A stretch of DNA of 63,764 nt from Chloroflexota bacterium (GTDB lineage: Bacteria; Chloroflexota; Dormibacteria; Dormibacterales; Dormibacteraceae), in contig VBEF01000018.1 of the NCBI GenBank assembly GCA_005881275.1, positions 1 to 63,764 on the forward strand. Direction: 5' to 3'. Shown here piece by piece: positions 47,307 through 56,239 of the stretch. Within the stretch, counting starts at the first letter, position 1. Every line of letters starts with the position of its first letter. The position numbers and the translations under genes are program-made. The notes below the pieces were generated by a model. That model did no database searches, had not been told where the DNA came from, and saw only the letters and a program-made list of their open reading frames with translations.

Positions 47307-48535
47307 ACCCCAGTAGGAATGGGGAGGAGGCCCGCCCTCGCCACCCCGCCCAGCCATGACGCGCTGGGTCGCGGATGGCGAGCGAACGTCTGCCGGTCCA
47401 CGGCGACCAGGCCAAATGTCGGCGCGTATCCGAAGGCCCACTCGAAGTTGTCGAGCAGCGACCAGTAGAGGTAGCCACGCACGTCGATCCCCTCACCGAG
47501 GCACGCCACGACCTCGCGAAGGGCCGCGTGAATGTAGGCCGTCCGCTTGTCGTCGTTACCGGTCGCGATCCCATTTTCGGTGACCAGGATCGGGACGCCC
47601 GGACAGCTTCGGTGGGCCCGCCGGATGGCTCCGCCCAGGGCCTGCGGGTAGTACTCGTAACCCATCTGCGTCGTCTGGTCCGTCTCCGACATCTCGCGGG
47701 TGACGTCGCTCCAGTCATGGCCGGGGCTGCGCGCTCCCTCGGGGCCGTACCGAAAGCGCGTGTAGGTCTGCACCCCGATGAAGTCATCCTGGCGCGCCAT
47801 CTCCAGGAACCAGTCGCTGACGCGCGACTCGACCTCGAGCGAGCTCGCGCCAGGTTGAGCTCCGTCCTCGTACTGGAGATCCGGCATCGCCAGCGTCACG
47901 CCCGTGGGAATGCCCGCCCGGGCCCGGATGGCAGCCGCGCCGAGGCGGTGCGCCTCGAGCAGGTTGTCGACCGCCCGCTGCGCGCCGTCCCGGTCGTCGG
48001 TGTGACCTGGTGGGTTGATCCCGAGCAACCAGCCGCTCGAGCCCAGGCCTTGCGGCTCGTTGAGCGTGCACGCATGGGCGATGCGGTCGCCAAGCGCCTG
48101 CGCGACCCGGTCGCAGTAGCGTTCGAAAAGGGCGGGGAACCCCTCGTGCGCCATCCCGCCCAGATCGTTCAGCCACCTCGGCACGGTGAAGTGGTGAAAG
48201 GTGACGATCGGGGCCACACCGTGCTCGTGGCAAGCGTCCAGTACGCGCCGGTAGTGCGCAAGCTCGGCACGGGAGAACTCGCCCGGGGCCGGCTCGATGC
48301 GGGCCCATTCGATGCCGAACCGGAACGAGTTGAGCCCAAAGCCCGCGAGCATCGCGATGTCCTCGCGGTAGCGGTGATAGAAGTCGCACGCATCGCCTGA
48401 CGGCTCGCGGGACGGAGTGGATTCGATGTGCTCCCACCACCACCAGTCGCTGTTGCTGTTGCCTCCCTCCGTCTGGTAGGCGGAGATCGACGCGCCGAAA
48501 AGGAAGCCGTCTGGAAACTGCAGCGTGTCCCTCAT
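47294..48535 (-). CDS. Family 1 glycoside hydrolase (beta-glucosidase type)
   Basis: A 413-residue TIM-barrel enzyme from ATG 48535 with GAGGAGG upstream. TLNEPQ (acid/base E160) and ILVTENGIA (nucleophile E320) are the two catalytic glutamates; FLFGASISAYQTEGG, FRFGIEWARIEP and LLDNFEWAFGYAPTFGL are family signatures. No signal peptide, so it acts on imported or phosphorylated disaccharides in the cytoplasm. It is divergent from the sugar ABC transporter operon with the operator at 48612 between, so both are probably induced by the same beta-linked sugar. Confidence 0.93.
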   Translation of the reverse strand: MRDTLQFPDGFLFGASISAYQTEGGNSNSDWWWWEHIESTPSREPSGDACDFYHRYREDIAMLAGFGLNSFRFGIEWARIEPAPGEFSRAELAHYRRVLDACHEHGVAPIVTFHHFTVPRWLNDLGGMAHEGFPALFERYCDRVAQALGDRIAHACTLNEPQGLGSSGWLLGINPPGHTDDRDGAQRAVDNLLEAHRLGAAAIRARAGIPTGVTLAMPDLQYEDGAQPGASSLEVESRVSDWFLEMARQDDFIGVQTYTRFRYGPEGARSPGHDWSDVTREMSETDQTTQMGYEYYPQALGGAIRRAHRSCPGVPILVTENGIATGNDDKRTAYIHAALREVVACLGEGIDVRGYLYWSLLDNFEWAFGYAPTFGLVAVDRQTFARHPRPSASWLGGVARAGLLPIPTGVPTP

Positions 48536-48569
48536 CCGGCCGAGTTTAGATCCTCCTCGAACACCAAGA

Positions 48570-48630
48570 TTGACAAGGTGCCGGGGTGCCACTACCATTC
48601 CCGATCGTCGCCTAGGCGAACGTTCGTCTT
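48570..48630 (+). promoter_or_regulatory. Promoter of the sugar ABC operon with a LacI-type operator
   Basis: TTGACA (48570-48575), 17 bases, TACCAT (48593-48598). Just past the predicted start is CTAGGCGAACGTTCG (48612-48626), with the perfect palindromic core CGAACGTTCG at 48617-48626. The same 15 bases occur, on the other strand, at 57276-57290 next to the LacI gene, so this is very probably its operator. It could control the divergent GH1 gene as well. Confidence 0.75.
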
Positions 48631-48654
48631 GGCGCGCGCCACCGGGTCACATGA

Positions 48655-48691
48655 GCCCCGGCAGGGGTCGAAGCTGACGCCCCGGCAGGGG
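48655..48691 (+). repeat. Two copies of GCCCCGGCAGGGG in the leader of the ABC operon
   Basis: GCCCCGGCAGGGG occurs at 48655-48667 and 48679-48691, 24 bases apart. Each copy can fold on itself (CCCC-GGCA-GGGG). They lie in the transcribed leader, before the GGGAGGAG ribosome-binding site of the binding-protein gene. Confidence 0.7.
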
Positions 48692-48715
48692 ATGAATTTG
48701 GGGAGGAGTGCACTA

Positions 48716-50044
48716 ATGACCGACGTCTTGGCGAAGCTTAGTTCGCGGGCGATTGCGGGAGGTCTCGGGGTCTTGCTCCTGATCGCCTGCTCGTCCGGCG
48801 GTGGTACCAACAATCAGACGGCTTCCTCGACCGACGTCACGGTCTGGACCGCGTGGGGCGGCAACGAGCTTGCCGCGTTCCAGAAGGTCTTGAAGCCCTT
48901 TCACGACCAAACCGGGATCACGGTTCACCTGACGACGGTTCGAGACGCGAACCAGCTGTCCATCAACGTGGACGCAGGCACCAGCCTTCCCGACATCGCT
49001 CCAGGCCCCACGGTTGACAAGGTCAAGGACTGGGCCACCAAAGGCACCATGAAGCCGGTCGAGACGGCCCTCGGTTCGTCCTTCAACGACTACATCACGA
49101 ACACGTACCCCGCGCTGACCACCGTGCCGTCTGGCGGTGGCGACAACCTGTATATCGGCATCGTGGGCGGCAAGCACTACGAGCTGATGGTCAAGACTCA
49201 GGTCAAGGGTTTGTTCTGGTACAACAAGAAGGTCTTCACCGGCACCGCGCCGAAGACGTTCGACGAGCTCCTCGCGATCAATCCTTCGCAGTACGGAGCT
49301 GACAAGCTCTTCTGCGTCGGACTCGAATCAGGCGGCGCGTCCGGCTGGCCCGCGAGCGACCAGATCGACAACATCATCATGCGGCAGTCTGGCGACAAGG
49401 TCTACACCGACTGGATCCAGGGCAAGGTGAAGTTCAGCTCGCCCCAGATCAAGCTCGGGTACCAGACCTACCTGAAGGAAGTCTCCGCCCAGAACGTGTA
49501 CGGCGGACCCAACACTGTTCTGTCGACCGCGTTCCAGAGGGCCGGCAAGCCGCTGTTCGCGGCCAAGCCGGGATGCCTGTTCCTGGAGCAGGCGACCTTC
49601 ATCCCGAGCTTCTTCCTCGAGGACTATCCAAACCTCAAGGCCGGCGTCGACTTCGACTTCTTCGGACACCCCAGCGTCGCCTCGCAGTACGACGGCAACG
49701 TCAACGGCTTCTACGACCAGTTCGCGATGTACAACGACACGCCCGCGGCGCGCAAGCTGATGCAATACATGGCGACGTCCCCCGCGCAGCAGATCTGGGC
49801 GGACGCCGGGGGCACGCTGACCGCCATCAAGACCATCAAGTACAACGACCCGGTGTTCAATCGCGCGGCCGAGGTCGCCAACAGCGCCAAGAACTTGCTC
49901 GTGACCGCCGGGGACTTCATGCCCTCGGACATGCAGGCTGCGTTCTGGAAATCCCTGCTCAACGTCACCAAGAATCCGTCAAGCCTCGATTCCGAGCTGG
50001 CAAAGCTCGACCAGGTACAAGCCGCCGCGTACAAGACCAGTTAG
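48716..50044 (+). CDS. Sugar ABC transporter substrate-binding lipoprotein
   Basis: A 442-residue family 1 solute-binding protein. N-terminal lipoprotein signal (GGLGVLLLIACSSGGG, lipobox cysteine after LLIA), then VTVWTAWGGNELAAFQKVLK, NVDAGTSLPDIAPGPTVDKV and the C-terminal AGDFMPSDMQAAFWKSLLN. It should be anchored to the outside of the membrane and deliver an oligosaccharide to the two permeases downstream. ATG 48716 behind GGGAGGAG. No ATPase gene is in the operon. Confidence 0.92.
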   Translation: MTDVLAKLSSRAIAGGLGVLLLIACSSGGGTNNQTASSTDVTVWTAWGGNELAAFQKVLKPFHDQTGITVHLTTVRDANQLSINVDAGTSLPDIAPGPTVDKVKDWATKGTMKPVETALGSSFNDYITNTYPALTTVPSGGGDNLYIGIVGGKHYELMVKTQVKGLFWYNKKVFTGTAPKTFDELLAINPSQYGADKLFCVGLESGGASGWPASDQIDNIIMRQSGDKVYTDWIQGKVKFSSPQIKLGYQTYLKEVSAQNVYGGPNTVLSTAFQRAGKPLFAAKPGCLFLEQATFIPSFFLEDYPNLKAGVDFDFFGHPSVASQYDGNVNGFYDQFAMYNDTPAARKLMQYMATSPAQQIWADAGGTLTAIKTIKYNDPVFNRAAEVANSAKNLLVTAGDFMPSDMQAAFWKSLLNVTKNPSSLDSELAKLDQVQAAAYKTS

Positions 50045-50067
50045 CGACCAGGATCGTCTTTGATCGG

Positions 50068-50092
50068 CCGGGGCGGGCGCATCCCGCCCCGG
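50068..50092 (+). terminator. Intercistronic hairpin between binding-protein and permease genes
   Basis: CCGGGGCGGG (50068-50077) pairs perfectly with CCCGCCCCGG (50083-50092) around a 5-base loop. No T-run follows. Such hairpins between a binding-protein gene and its permease genes commonly raise the ratio of binding protein to permease by stabilising the upstream mRNA. Confidence 0.6.
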
Positions 50093-50123
50093 TCCCAGGC
50101 ACCCTCAGAAGGAGGTAGACGGG

Positions 50124-51089
50124 GTGGATCAGGTCATCACGGCAGTTGTTGCGGTCATCGGTGTTCCGCTGGTCCTGCTTGGCTACATCGTCCTCGGTGA
50201 GCGCGTCATCGAGCGCCTACCCGATACCATCCAGACCTGGATCCGACCTTACTTCTGGGCTCTGCCGGCGATCGGCTTTGCCACGATCTTCATGGTCTAC
50301 CCGCTGCTTCGCACGGTCTTTCTGAGCTTCCGCAACAACGCCGACACCGACTGGGTCGGCTTCAACAACTACGTCTATTTCTTCACGTTCCCAGATACCT
50401 TGACGTCTCTTCGAAACAGCTTGCTGTGGCTGATCTTCTACACCTTCTTCGCCGTAGGCCTGGGTTTGATCATCGCGATCCTCCTCGACCGCGTGCGCTA
50501 CGAGCAGGTGGCGAAGATCGCCATCTTCCTACCGGTGCCGATCAGCGCGGTCGCCGCGTCGATCATCTGGAAATTCATGTTCGACTACCAGCCGCCGGGC
50601 AGCGTGCAGACCGGCACGCTCAATGCCGCGATCGGCGCATTCGGGGGACAGCCGGTTGCATGGCTGGTGAACTCGACCACCAACAACCCGGCCCTGATCT
50701 TCGTGGGCATCTGGAGCATCACTGGCTTTTGCATGGTGATCATCTCGGCCAGCCTGAAGTCGATCAGCACCGAGGTCCTCGAGGCAGCCCGAATCGATGG
50801 AGCCAATGAGTTTCGGATCGTGCAGCTGATCGTCACGCCGCTTTTGTGGCCGACGATCACGGTCGTGGGCACCACCATGATCATCAACGCCCTCAAGACA
50901 TTCGACATCGTTTACGTGCTTACCAGCGGCGCCTATGACACGGATGTCATCGCGACCAACATGTTCCGGCAGCTGGCGACGTCGCACTATGCGCGCGCGG
51001 CCGCTGTTGGAGTCGTCCTCTTTCTGGCCATCGTGCCGCTGCTCGTGGTCAACATCCGTCGGTTCCAGCAACAGGAGGAGACACGATGA
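50124..51089 (+). CDS. Sugar ABC transporter permease (MalF type)
   Basis: A 321-residue permease with about eight helices. The cytoplasmic coupling motif EAARIDGANEFRIVQLIVTP is the EAA loop that docks on the ATPase. WALPAIGFATIFMVYPLLRT and FLSFRNNADTDWVGFNNY are typical of MalF/UgpA-like proteins. GTG at 50124 behind AAGGAGG. An extra N-terminal helix precedes the standard core. Overlaps the next gene by 4 bases. Confidence 0.92.
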   Translation: MDQVITAVVAVIGVPLVLLGYIVLGERVIERLPDTIQTWIRPYFWALPAIGFATIFMVYPLLRTVFLSFRNNADTDWVGFNNYVYFFTFPDTLTSLRNSLLWLIFYTFFAVGLGLIIAILLDRVRYEQVAKIAIFLPVPISAVAASIIWKFMFDYQPPGSVQTGTLNAAIGAFGGQPVAWLVNSTTNNPALIFVGIWSITGFCMVIISASLKSISTEVLEAARIDGANEFRIVQLIVTPLLWPTITVVGTTMIINALKTFDIVYVLTSGAYDTDVIATNMFRQLATSHYARAAAVGVVLFLAIVPLLVVNIRRFQQQEETR

Positions 51090-51994
51090 GCCAGGCCGAG
51101 GCCACGACCCGCCGGGAGACGGCCGGGGCCGGCGCAGCTGTAGGGGTACTGGACCGGTGGGGCCACCAGCTGCAGCGACTGCCGCTTCACCTCGTGATCA
51201 TCATCTTCATCGCAATCTGGATCGTCCCGACGATCGGACTGATCGTCAACTCGTTCCGCAACGTGCAGGACATGGGCAGCGCCGGATGGTGGAGCGCGCT
51301 GTTTCCACCCCACGGTTTTTCCCTGGGCAGCTACCAGCAGGTGCTCAACACGGAGAACGTGACGACATCGATTTTCAACAGCGTGCTGATCACGGTTCCC
51401 GCGACGGTGATCCAGCTCGCGATCGCCACGATGGGCGCCTACGCCTTCGCCTGGATGAAGTTCCCCGGCAAGGACCTCTTCTTCATCGTGATCGTGGGCC
51501 TGATGGTGGTTCCGATCCAGATGACGCTGATCCCGGTGCTTCAAATCTTCAAAGCCACGGGTCTCGCGGGTACGTTCATCGCCGTCTGGCTCGCCCACTC
51601 GGGCTACGGCCTGCCGTTCGAGGTCTTCCTCCTGCGCAACTACCTGGGCGGTCTGCCGCGGGAGATCTTTGAGTCGGCCGAGATGGACGGCGCCGGTCAT
51701 GCCGTCCGCTTCTTGCGGATCGCAGTCCCGATGACCGTGCCGGCGATCGCGTCGCTGACCATCTTCGTTTTCCTCGGGGTGTGGAACGACCTTCTGGTCT
51801 CGCTGACCTTCCTGGGGAGCAGCCCGAACCGTCCGTTCACGGTCGTCATCACCCAGCTGGTGACGTCGCTGGGCGGAGGCTGGCAGTTCCTGACCGCCGC
51901 GGCGGTCCTTCAGATGTCGCTGCCTCTCGCCGTGTTCATCTTCCTGCAGCGCTACTTCGTCCGCGGCATCACGAGCGGATCGGTCAAGGGCTGA
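51086..51994 (+). CDS. Sugar ABC transporter permease (MalG type)
   Basis: A 302-residue permease with six helices. EAA-loop motif ESAEMDGAGHAVRFLRIAVP and WIVPTIGLIVNSFRNVQDMG are typical of the MalG/UgpE class. ATG 51086 overlaps the stop of the first permease (ATGA). With the binding protein it forms a complete importer except for the ATPase. Confidence 0.93.
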   Translation: MSQAEATTRRETAGAGAAVGVLDRWGHQLQRLPLHLVIIIFIAIWIVPTIGLIVNSFRNVQDMGSAGWWSALFPPHGFSLGSYQQVLNTENVTTSIFNSVLITVPATVIQLAIATMGAYAFAWMKFPGKDLFFIVIVGLMVVPIQMTLIPVLQIFKATGLAGTFIAVWLAHSGYGLPFEVFLLRNYLGGLPREIFESAEMDGAGHAVRFLRIAVPMTVPAIASLTIFVFLGVWNDLLVSLTFLGSSPNRPFTVVITQLVTSLGGGWQFLTAAAVLQMSLPLAVFIFLQRYFVRGITSGSVKG

Positions 51995-52019
51995 CGGCGT
52001 AACGACCCAAGCATTCGAC

Positions 52020-53237
52020 GTGGTCGTGATGACCACGCACGATATCGGCCGCCATCTCCACTGCTACGGCGTGGCGAGCGTCGTCAGTCCGAATCTGGAC
52101 GCGCTCGCCGCGGACGGAGTGCGGTTCGCCATGGCTTTCGCGACCGCGCCACAGTGCAGCCCGAGCCGGGCCAGTCTCGCGACCGGTCTCTACCCCCACA
52201 ACAACGGGGTCATGGGGCTCGCGCATCGCGGTTTCGACTGGGAGCTGACCGCGACGCATACGGCGGCGGTCCTCGCGAGCGCCGGGTTCGAGACCCACCT
52301 GTTCGGAGGCCAGCACGTAACGCACCACCCGGACCGACTTGGGTTCCACAGGATCCATCCCGCCGACGCGATCGAGGAGGTGATCGCCGCACAGCCGGGC
52401 GACCGTCGCATGTACATCGAGATCAACTTCGACGAGACCCATCGCCCGTATCCGGCTGCGGGCGAACCTCCCGCCGGCCTTGTGATCCCCGGCTACCTGC
52501 CGGACGGCCCCGAGGCGATCGACGAGATGACGGCCGTCGAGCAGACCATCACAGCCATGGACGGCTCAGTTGGACGCGTCCTGGCCGCGCTGGAGAGAAC
52601 CGGGCGTGCCGCGAATGCGCTGGTTGTGTTCACCACCGACCACGGCCTCGCCATGCCGCGCGCGAAGTGCACGCTCTACGACCCGGGCCTGGAGGTCGCT
52701 CTCATCGTGCGGTGGCCCGACGGGGGCATCGGGCGCGGCGTCTCAAACTCCGAGTTGGTGAGCAACATCGACGTTCTGCCCACGCTTCTCGAGTCGTGCG
52801 GCATCACGATTCCGGCCGGCATCCAGGGCCGATCCCTGTTCGAGCGGGGGCGGGAGGCGATCTTCGCCGAGAAGACCTTTCACAGCTACTACGACCCGAT
52901 GCGCTGCATCCGCACGCACCGGCACAAGTTCATCCGCAACTTCGAGACGGCTTTCGCGGTCGAGGTCCCTGCGGACATCCAGGTGGGCGCGGTCTTTCGC
53001 GCCAACCCCGCGCGCTACTCGACAGATCGCCCAAGCATGGTCGAGCTCTACGACCTCGAGGCTGATCCCCTCGAACAGCGCAACCTGGCCGGCAGCGAGT
53101 CGGTGCGCGATGTGGAAGCTGACCTGAGCGCTGCGCTGTGGGACTGGATGCGCCAAACCAGCGATCCGGTGCTGGACGGGCCCGTGCAATCGCCGCGGTA
53201 CCGCCAGGCGATGCAGGGTCAGCCGCATCGAAGCTAG
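52020..53237 (+). CDS. Sulfatase
   Basis: A 405-residue sulfatase. The formylglycine motif is C46-S-P-S-R (TAPQCSPSRASLATGLYP), and FTTDHGLAMPR is the second metal-binding motif. The first metal site is unusual: VVVMTTHDIGRHLHCYG instead of the usual D-D-Q. No signal peptide, so the enzyme would be cytoplasmic. Directly downstream of the permeases, it may remove sulfate from an imported sugar, though a phosphonate or similar hydrolase role cannot be excluded. The formylglycine-generating enzyme is not in the window. GTG at 52020; GTA 21 bases upstream also lies in frame. Confidence 0.85.
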   Translation: MVVMTTHDIGRHLHCYGVASVVSPNLDALAADGVRFAMAFATAPQCSPSRASLATGLYPHNNGVMGLAHRGFDWELTATHTAAVLASAGFETHLFGGQHVTHHPDRLGFHRIHPADAIEEVIAAQPGDRRMYIEINFDETHRPYPAAGEPPAGLVIPGYLPDGPEAIDEMTAVEQTITAMDGSVGRVLAALERTGRAANALVVFTTDHGLAMPRAKCTLYDPGLEVALIVRWPDGGIGRGVSNSELVSNIDVLPTLLESCGITIPAGIQGRSLFERGREAIFAEKTFHSYYDPMRCIRTHRHKFIRNFETAFAVEVPADIQVGAVFRANPARYSTDRPSMVELYDLEADPLEQRNLAGSESVRDVEADLSAALWDWMRQTSDPVLDGPVQSPRYRQAMQGQPHRS

Positions 53238-53238
53238 C

Positions 53239-54357
53239 GTGCGGCCGGACCGCGTTGTCCTTTCGAGGACGGCGGTCATCGCAATCGGGCTCACGTTCCT
53301 GCTGATGGGCCTGGTCGTCTCGGCTTACGGGCCCCTCCTCGAGCACCTGACGCGGCGATTCGGTGTGAGCCTTCCAGTGGCGGGTGCGACGATCAGCGTC
53401 CACTTCGGCGGCGGGCTGCTCGGCGTGCTGATCGCGATGCGGTCGATGGAGCGACTGCCGGCACGAGTCACCGTGATGGTTGCCTGCGGAATCGGCGCCC
53501 TGGGCTGCGCCGCCGTCGCCGTGGCGTTCATCTGGCCTTTCTTCCTGGCGGCGATCTTCGTGGTCGGGCTGGGCTTCGGCGCTCTCGTGCTCGGACTGAA
53601 CCAGCTTGTCGCCTACAGCGAGGGCCGCCGCAGAGCGGCGCTCCTGAGCGGGCTCAACAGCGCGTACTCAGCCGGCGCCGTCGCTGGGCCGGTCCTGGTC
53701 GCGGCCTTCGCGCGCGACCACTTCTCGCTTCTATTCCTGGCCGCGGCGGCGGTCGCGCTGGCGTTGAGCCTCGGAACGGCCGGCATCGTCGGGCGGCTCC
53801 CCGTCGGGTCAGGCTCCTCCGGCCGCCCGGGTCTGCTTGTCATCGTCTTCATCGTCGCCTTCACGCTGTACGTCGGCCTTGAGACCGGCACCGGAGGTTG
53901 GATGCCGTCTCACCTCGAATCTGCCGGCCTGCGCTCGCAGGACGCGGCAGCAGCGACTTCGGGCTTCTTTCTTGCGATCGTCACGGGTCGCTTGCTCATG
54001 ACGCTGATGCCCGCGCACGTGCCAGAGCACGTGATCGTGATCACGGGAGCGGCGCTGGCCACGGCTGCCTTGCTCGCGACATTCATCGCTCCGCTGGCGC
54101 CATGGGCTTACATCGCGGCCGGACTCGCGCTCGCTCCGATCTTTCCGACCGGGATCGTGTGGCTGGCGAAGCTGAGGCCTGGCGACTCGCGGGCGACGTC
54201 CTGGCTCTTTCCTGCCGCCTCGGTCGGCGGCATCGCGGGCCCGGGTGCAATCGGCCTGGTGGTCGCCGGGTTCGGTGTCGCCTGGGTCCCCGCGGTGCTG
54301 GCGGCGGTCGGCGCCGGCATGTCGGCCGCCTTCTGGCTCGCGACCCGCCTCAGGTGA
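53239..54357 (+). CDS. MFS transporter, sugar-permease-like
   Basis: A 372-residue membrane protein with 12 helices ([76 protein letters not shown]-like stretch [17 protein letters not shown]). The GLETGTGGW region recalls FucP/GlcP-type sugar permeases. GTG at 53239, one base after the sulfatase stop, so it belongs to the same operon. It could import or export a sugar or product. Confidence 0.8.
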   Translation: MRPDRVVLSRTAVIAIGLTFLLMGLVVSAYGPLLEHLTRRFGVSLPVAGATISVHFGGGLLGVLIAMRSMERLPARVTVMVACGIGALGCAAVAVAFIWPFFLAAIFVVGLGFGALVLGLNQLVAYSEGRRRAALLSGLNSAYSAGAVAGPVLVAAFARDHFSLLFLAAAAVALALSLGTAGIVGRLPVGSGSSGRPGLLVIVFIVAFTLYVGLETGTGGWMPSHLESAGLRSQDAAAATSGFFLAIVTGRLLMTLMPAHVPEHVIVITGAALATAALLATFIAPLAPWAYIAAGLALAPIFPTGIVWLAKLRPGDSRATSWLFPAASVGGIAGPGAIGLVVAGFGVAWVPAVLAAVGAGMSAAFWLATRLR

Positions 54358-55120
54358 CCGTGGTAGGGAGATACCAGCCGCGCGGCGCGTTGCCGCCTGT
54401 TTTCACGGACTCGTTGTTGGACGGCGCAGCGCCGGCGCACCAGGCCACGCCGTTGGCGATGACACGCTGAACCTCGGGCTGGTGGTAGACCGGGAATTCC
54501 TGGTCGCCGGGGCCGAAGTAAAAGATCCGTCCTGCGCCCCGTTGGAAGCAGCAGCCGCTGCGAAAGACCTCACCGCCCTCGTACGAGCTGACGAACACCA
54601 GCTCGTCCGGCGGGGGGACGTCGAAGAACTCCCCGTACATCTCCTGGTGCGGGATGACGATGGGCTGCGGCAGGCCGGCAGCGATCGGGTGAGCCGGGTT
54701 CAGCGTCCAGACCACCTCGCGCTCGCCTCCGGGATCCGACCGCCAGCGCAGGTTGCAGCTCGTCCCCATCAGGCGTCTGAAGATCTTGGAGTGATGGCCC
54801 GAGTGCAGTACGACGATTCCCATGCCGTCGAGCACTCGTCGATGCACGCGCTCGACGATTGCATCATCGACCTTGTCGTGCGCGGCGTGCCCCCACCATG
54901 TGAGCACGTCGGTCTGTGCGAGTACTTCTTCGGTGAGCCCGTGCTCAGGCTCGTCGAGGGTCGCGACCCCGATCGTTACGTCGGCGCCGAGCTCTCGCCT
55001 GATCCCATCGGCGATCGGACGGTGCATGCCGTCCGGGTAGATCCGTTTGACCGAATCATCGCGCAGCTCGTGGACATGCTCGTTCCAGATGGTGATCCGA
55101 AGTTGGCGGCGGCCCGCCAT
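54350..55120 (-). CDS. ThuA-domain protein (trehalose-utilisation type)
   Basis: A 256-residue ThuA-fold protein: [75 protein letters not shown] and [20 protein letters not shown]. ThuA proteins occur with sugar dehydrogenases in trehalose and other disaccharide catabolism; the biochemical role is not settled. ATG 55120 overlaps the Gfo/Idh stop (TGATG), so the pair is coupled. Confidence 0.9.
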   Translation of the reverse strand: MAGRRQLRITIWNEHVHELRDDSVKRIYPDGMHRPIADGIRRELGADVTIGVATLDEPEHGLTEEVLAQTDVLTWWGHAAHDKVDDAIVERVHRRVLDGMGIVVLHSGHHSKIFRRLMGTSCNLRWRSDPGGEREVVWTLNPAHPIAAGLPQPIVIPHQEMYGEFFDVPPPDELVFVSSYEGGEVFRSGCCFQRGAGRIFYFGPGDQEFPVYHQPEVQRVIANGVAWCAGAAPSNNESVKTGGNAPRGWYLPTTVT

Positions 55121-56166
55121 CAACTTGCGGCTGCTGCGCCGGTCGCTCTCCCGGTTGTGTAGATCGCCACAGGCTCTCGCAGCGTAGCCGATTCCACAGC
55201 CGCCTCCATCAAGGCGATCGTCCCGAGATTGTTGCGACCTGATGTCTCCGGCTCGCGCCCGGACCTGATCGCGTGAGCGAACTCGGTCAACGTGCCCGAC
55301 GTGCCGGTCCGCAGAACCGGAGGTAGCGCCACCGCGCGCGGCTCGCCGTTACGCGGTCGGATCTCGACCCTGTCCTGCGTGACGTCGCTGTCAGCCGCGC
55401 TGGTCCACACGATCTCTCCACGCTCGAACTCCATGGTCCACTCGCCGGCCCACGGCGTGACCGGGCCGGCGCTGACCCAGCTCCCGCGGTAGCTAACGAC
55501 GACACCGTCGAAAACGATCGTGGCCAGCGCGATCGAGGGGCCGGTAAACGATGTCCATTCCGGGTTCCAGGCTTCGCAGTAGATCCGTTCCGGCTCTCGG
55601 TCGAGGATGAGCCGCATCAGGTCGAAATGGTGAATCGACATGTCGACGAGAAGTGGCTGCTCCTCGAGGTGATGGCGGCCGCGACCGTTTGGGCCGGCGG
55701 TCGAGAAGCGACGGAAATCGATCGACACCTGATGGAGCTGGCCGAGAGCCTGCTCGCGGACCAGCTCGGCGATGGCGCGCGGAGCGGGGAAGAAGCGGTA
55801 GTTCTGGCTCACCATCAGGACGAGGTTTCTGGCGGCCGCCGCGTCCACCAGCTGCCGCGCAATGGCGAGGCTCGGGGCGAACGGCTTCTCGACGAGGACG
55901 TGGAGCCCAGCCTCAAAACCGGCGCGAATTACCGCTACATGCGCCGACAAGGCGGTGGTGTTGAGCATCGCCTCCGGCTCGGTTGCCGCGATCGCTTCCT
56001 TGAGCGACTCGAAGCACCGGTCGGCCGGCACGCCGGCATCCTTCTGCAGCGCGTCCAGCGCGTAGGGGTCGGTGTCGACGTAAGCGACGACGTCGATCTC
56101 GTGGACGTTTGGAAGCACCTGGCGAGCCCAGTTGCGGCCGTGCGGGCCGAGGCCGACCTGCACCAT
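55120..56166 (-). CDS. Gfo/Idh/MocA-family oxidoreductase
   Basis: A 348-residue NAD(P)-dependent sugar dehydrogenase-like enzyme. Rossmann [19 protein letters not shown], the lysine motif [20 protein letters not shown], and [18 protein letters not shown] typical of the family. Members oxidise a hydroxyl of a sugar or sugar glycoside. ATG 56166 puts the start directly at the first strand; ATG 56217 would add 17 residues. Coupled to thuA, and downstream of the LacI gene on the same strand. Confidence 0.9.
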   Translation of the reverse strand: MVQVGLGPHGRNWARQVLPNVHEIDVVAYVDTDPYALDALQKDAGVPADRCFESLKEAIAATEPEAMLNTTALSAHVAVIRAGFEAGLHVLVEKPFAPSLAIARQLVDAAAARNLVLMVSQNYRFFPAPRAIAELVREQALGQLHQVSIDFRRFSTAGPNGRGRHHLEEQPLLVDMSIHHFDLMRLILDREPERIYCEAWNPEWTSFTGPSIALATIVFDGVVVSYRGSWVSAGPVTPWAGEWTMEFERGEIVWTSAADSDVTQDRVEIRPRNGEPRAVALPPVLRTGTSGTLTEFAHAIRSGREPETSGRNNLGTIALMEAAVESATLREPVAIYTTGRATGAAAAS

Positions 56167-56223
56167 CCGCACGGAATTCACGTCGCACAATGATGCGGGA
56201 GCACGGCCGGATTTCATCCGGGT

Positions 56224-56239
56224 TAGACGAAAACGTCTA
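56224..56239. promoter_or_regulatory. Short inverted repeat between the LacI and Gfo/Idh genes
   Basis: TAGACG and CGTCTA flank AAAA (56224-56239), overlapping the LacI stop codon. Its edges resemble the outer half of the LacI operators (CTAGGCG) but the core differs. It may be a weak extra operator or an intercistronic hairpin. Confidence 0.3.
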
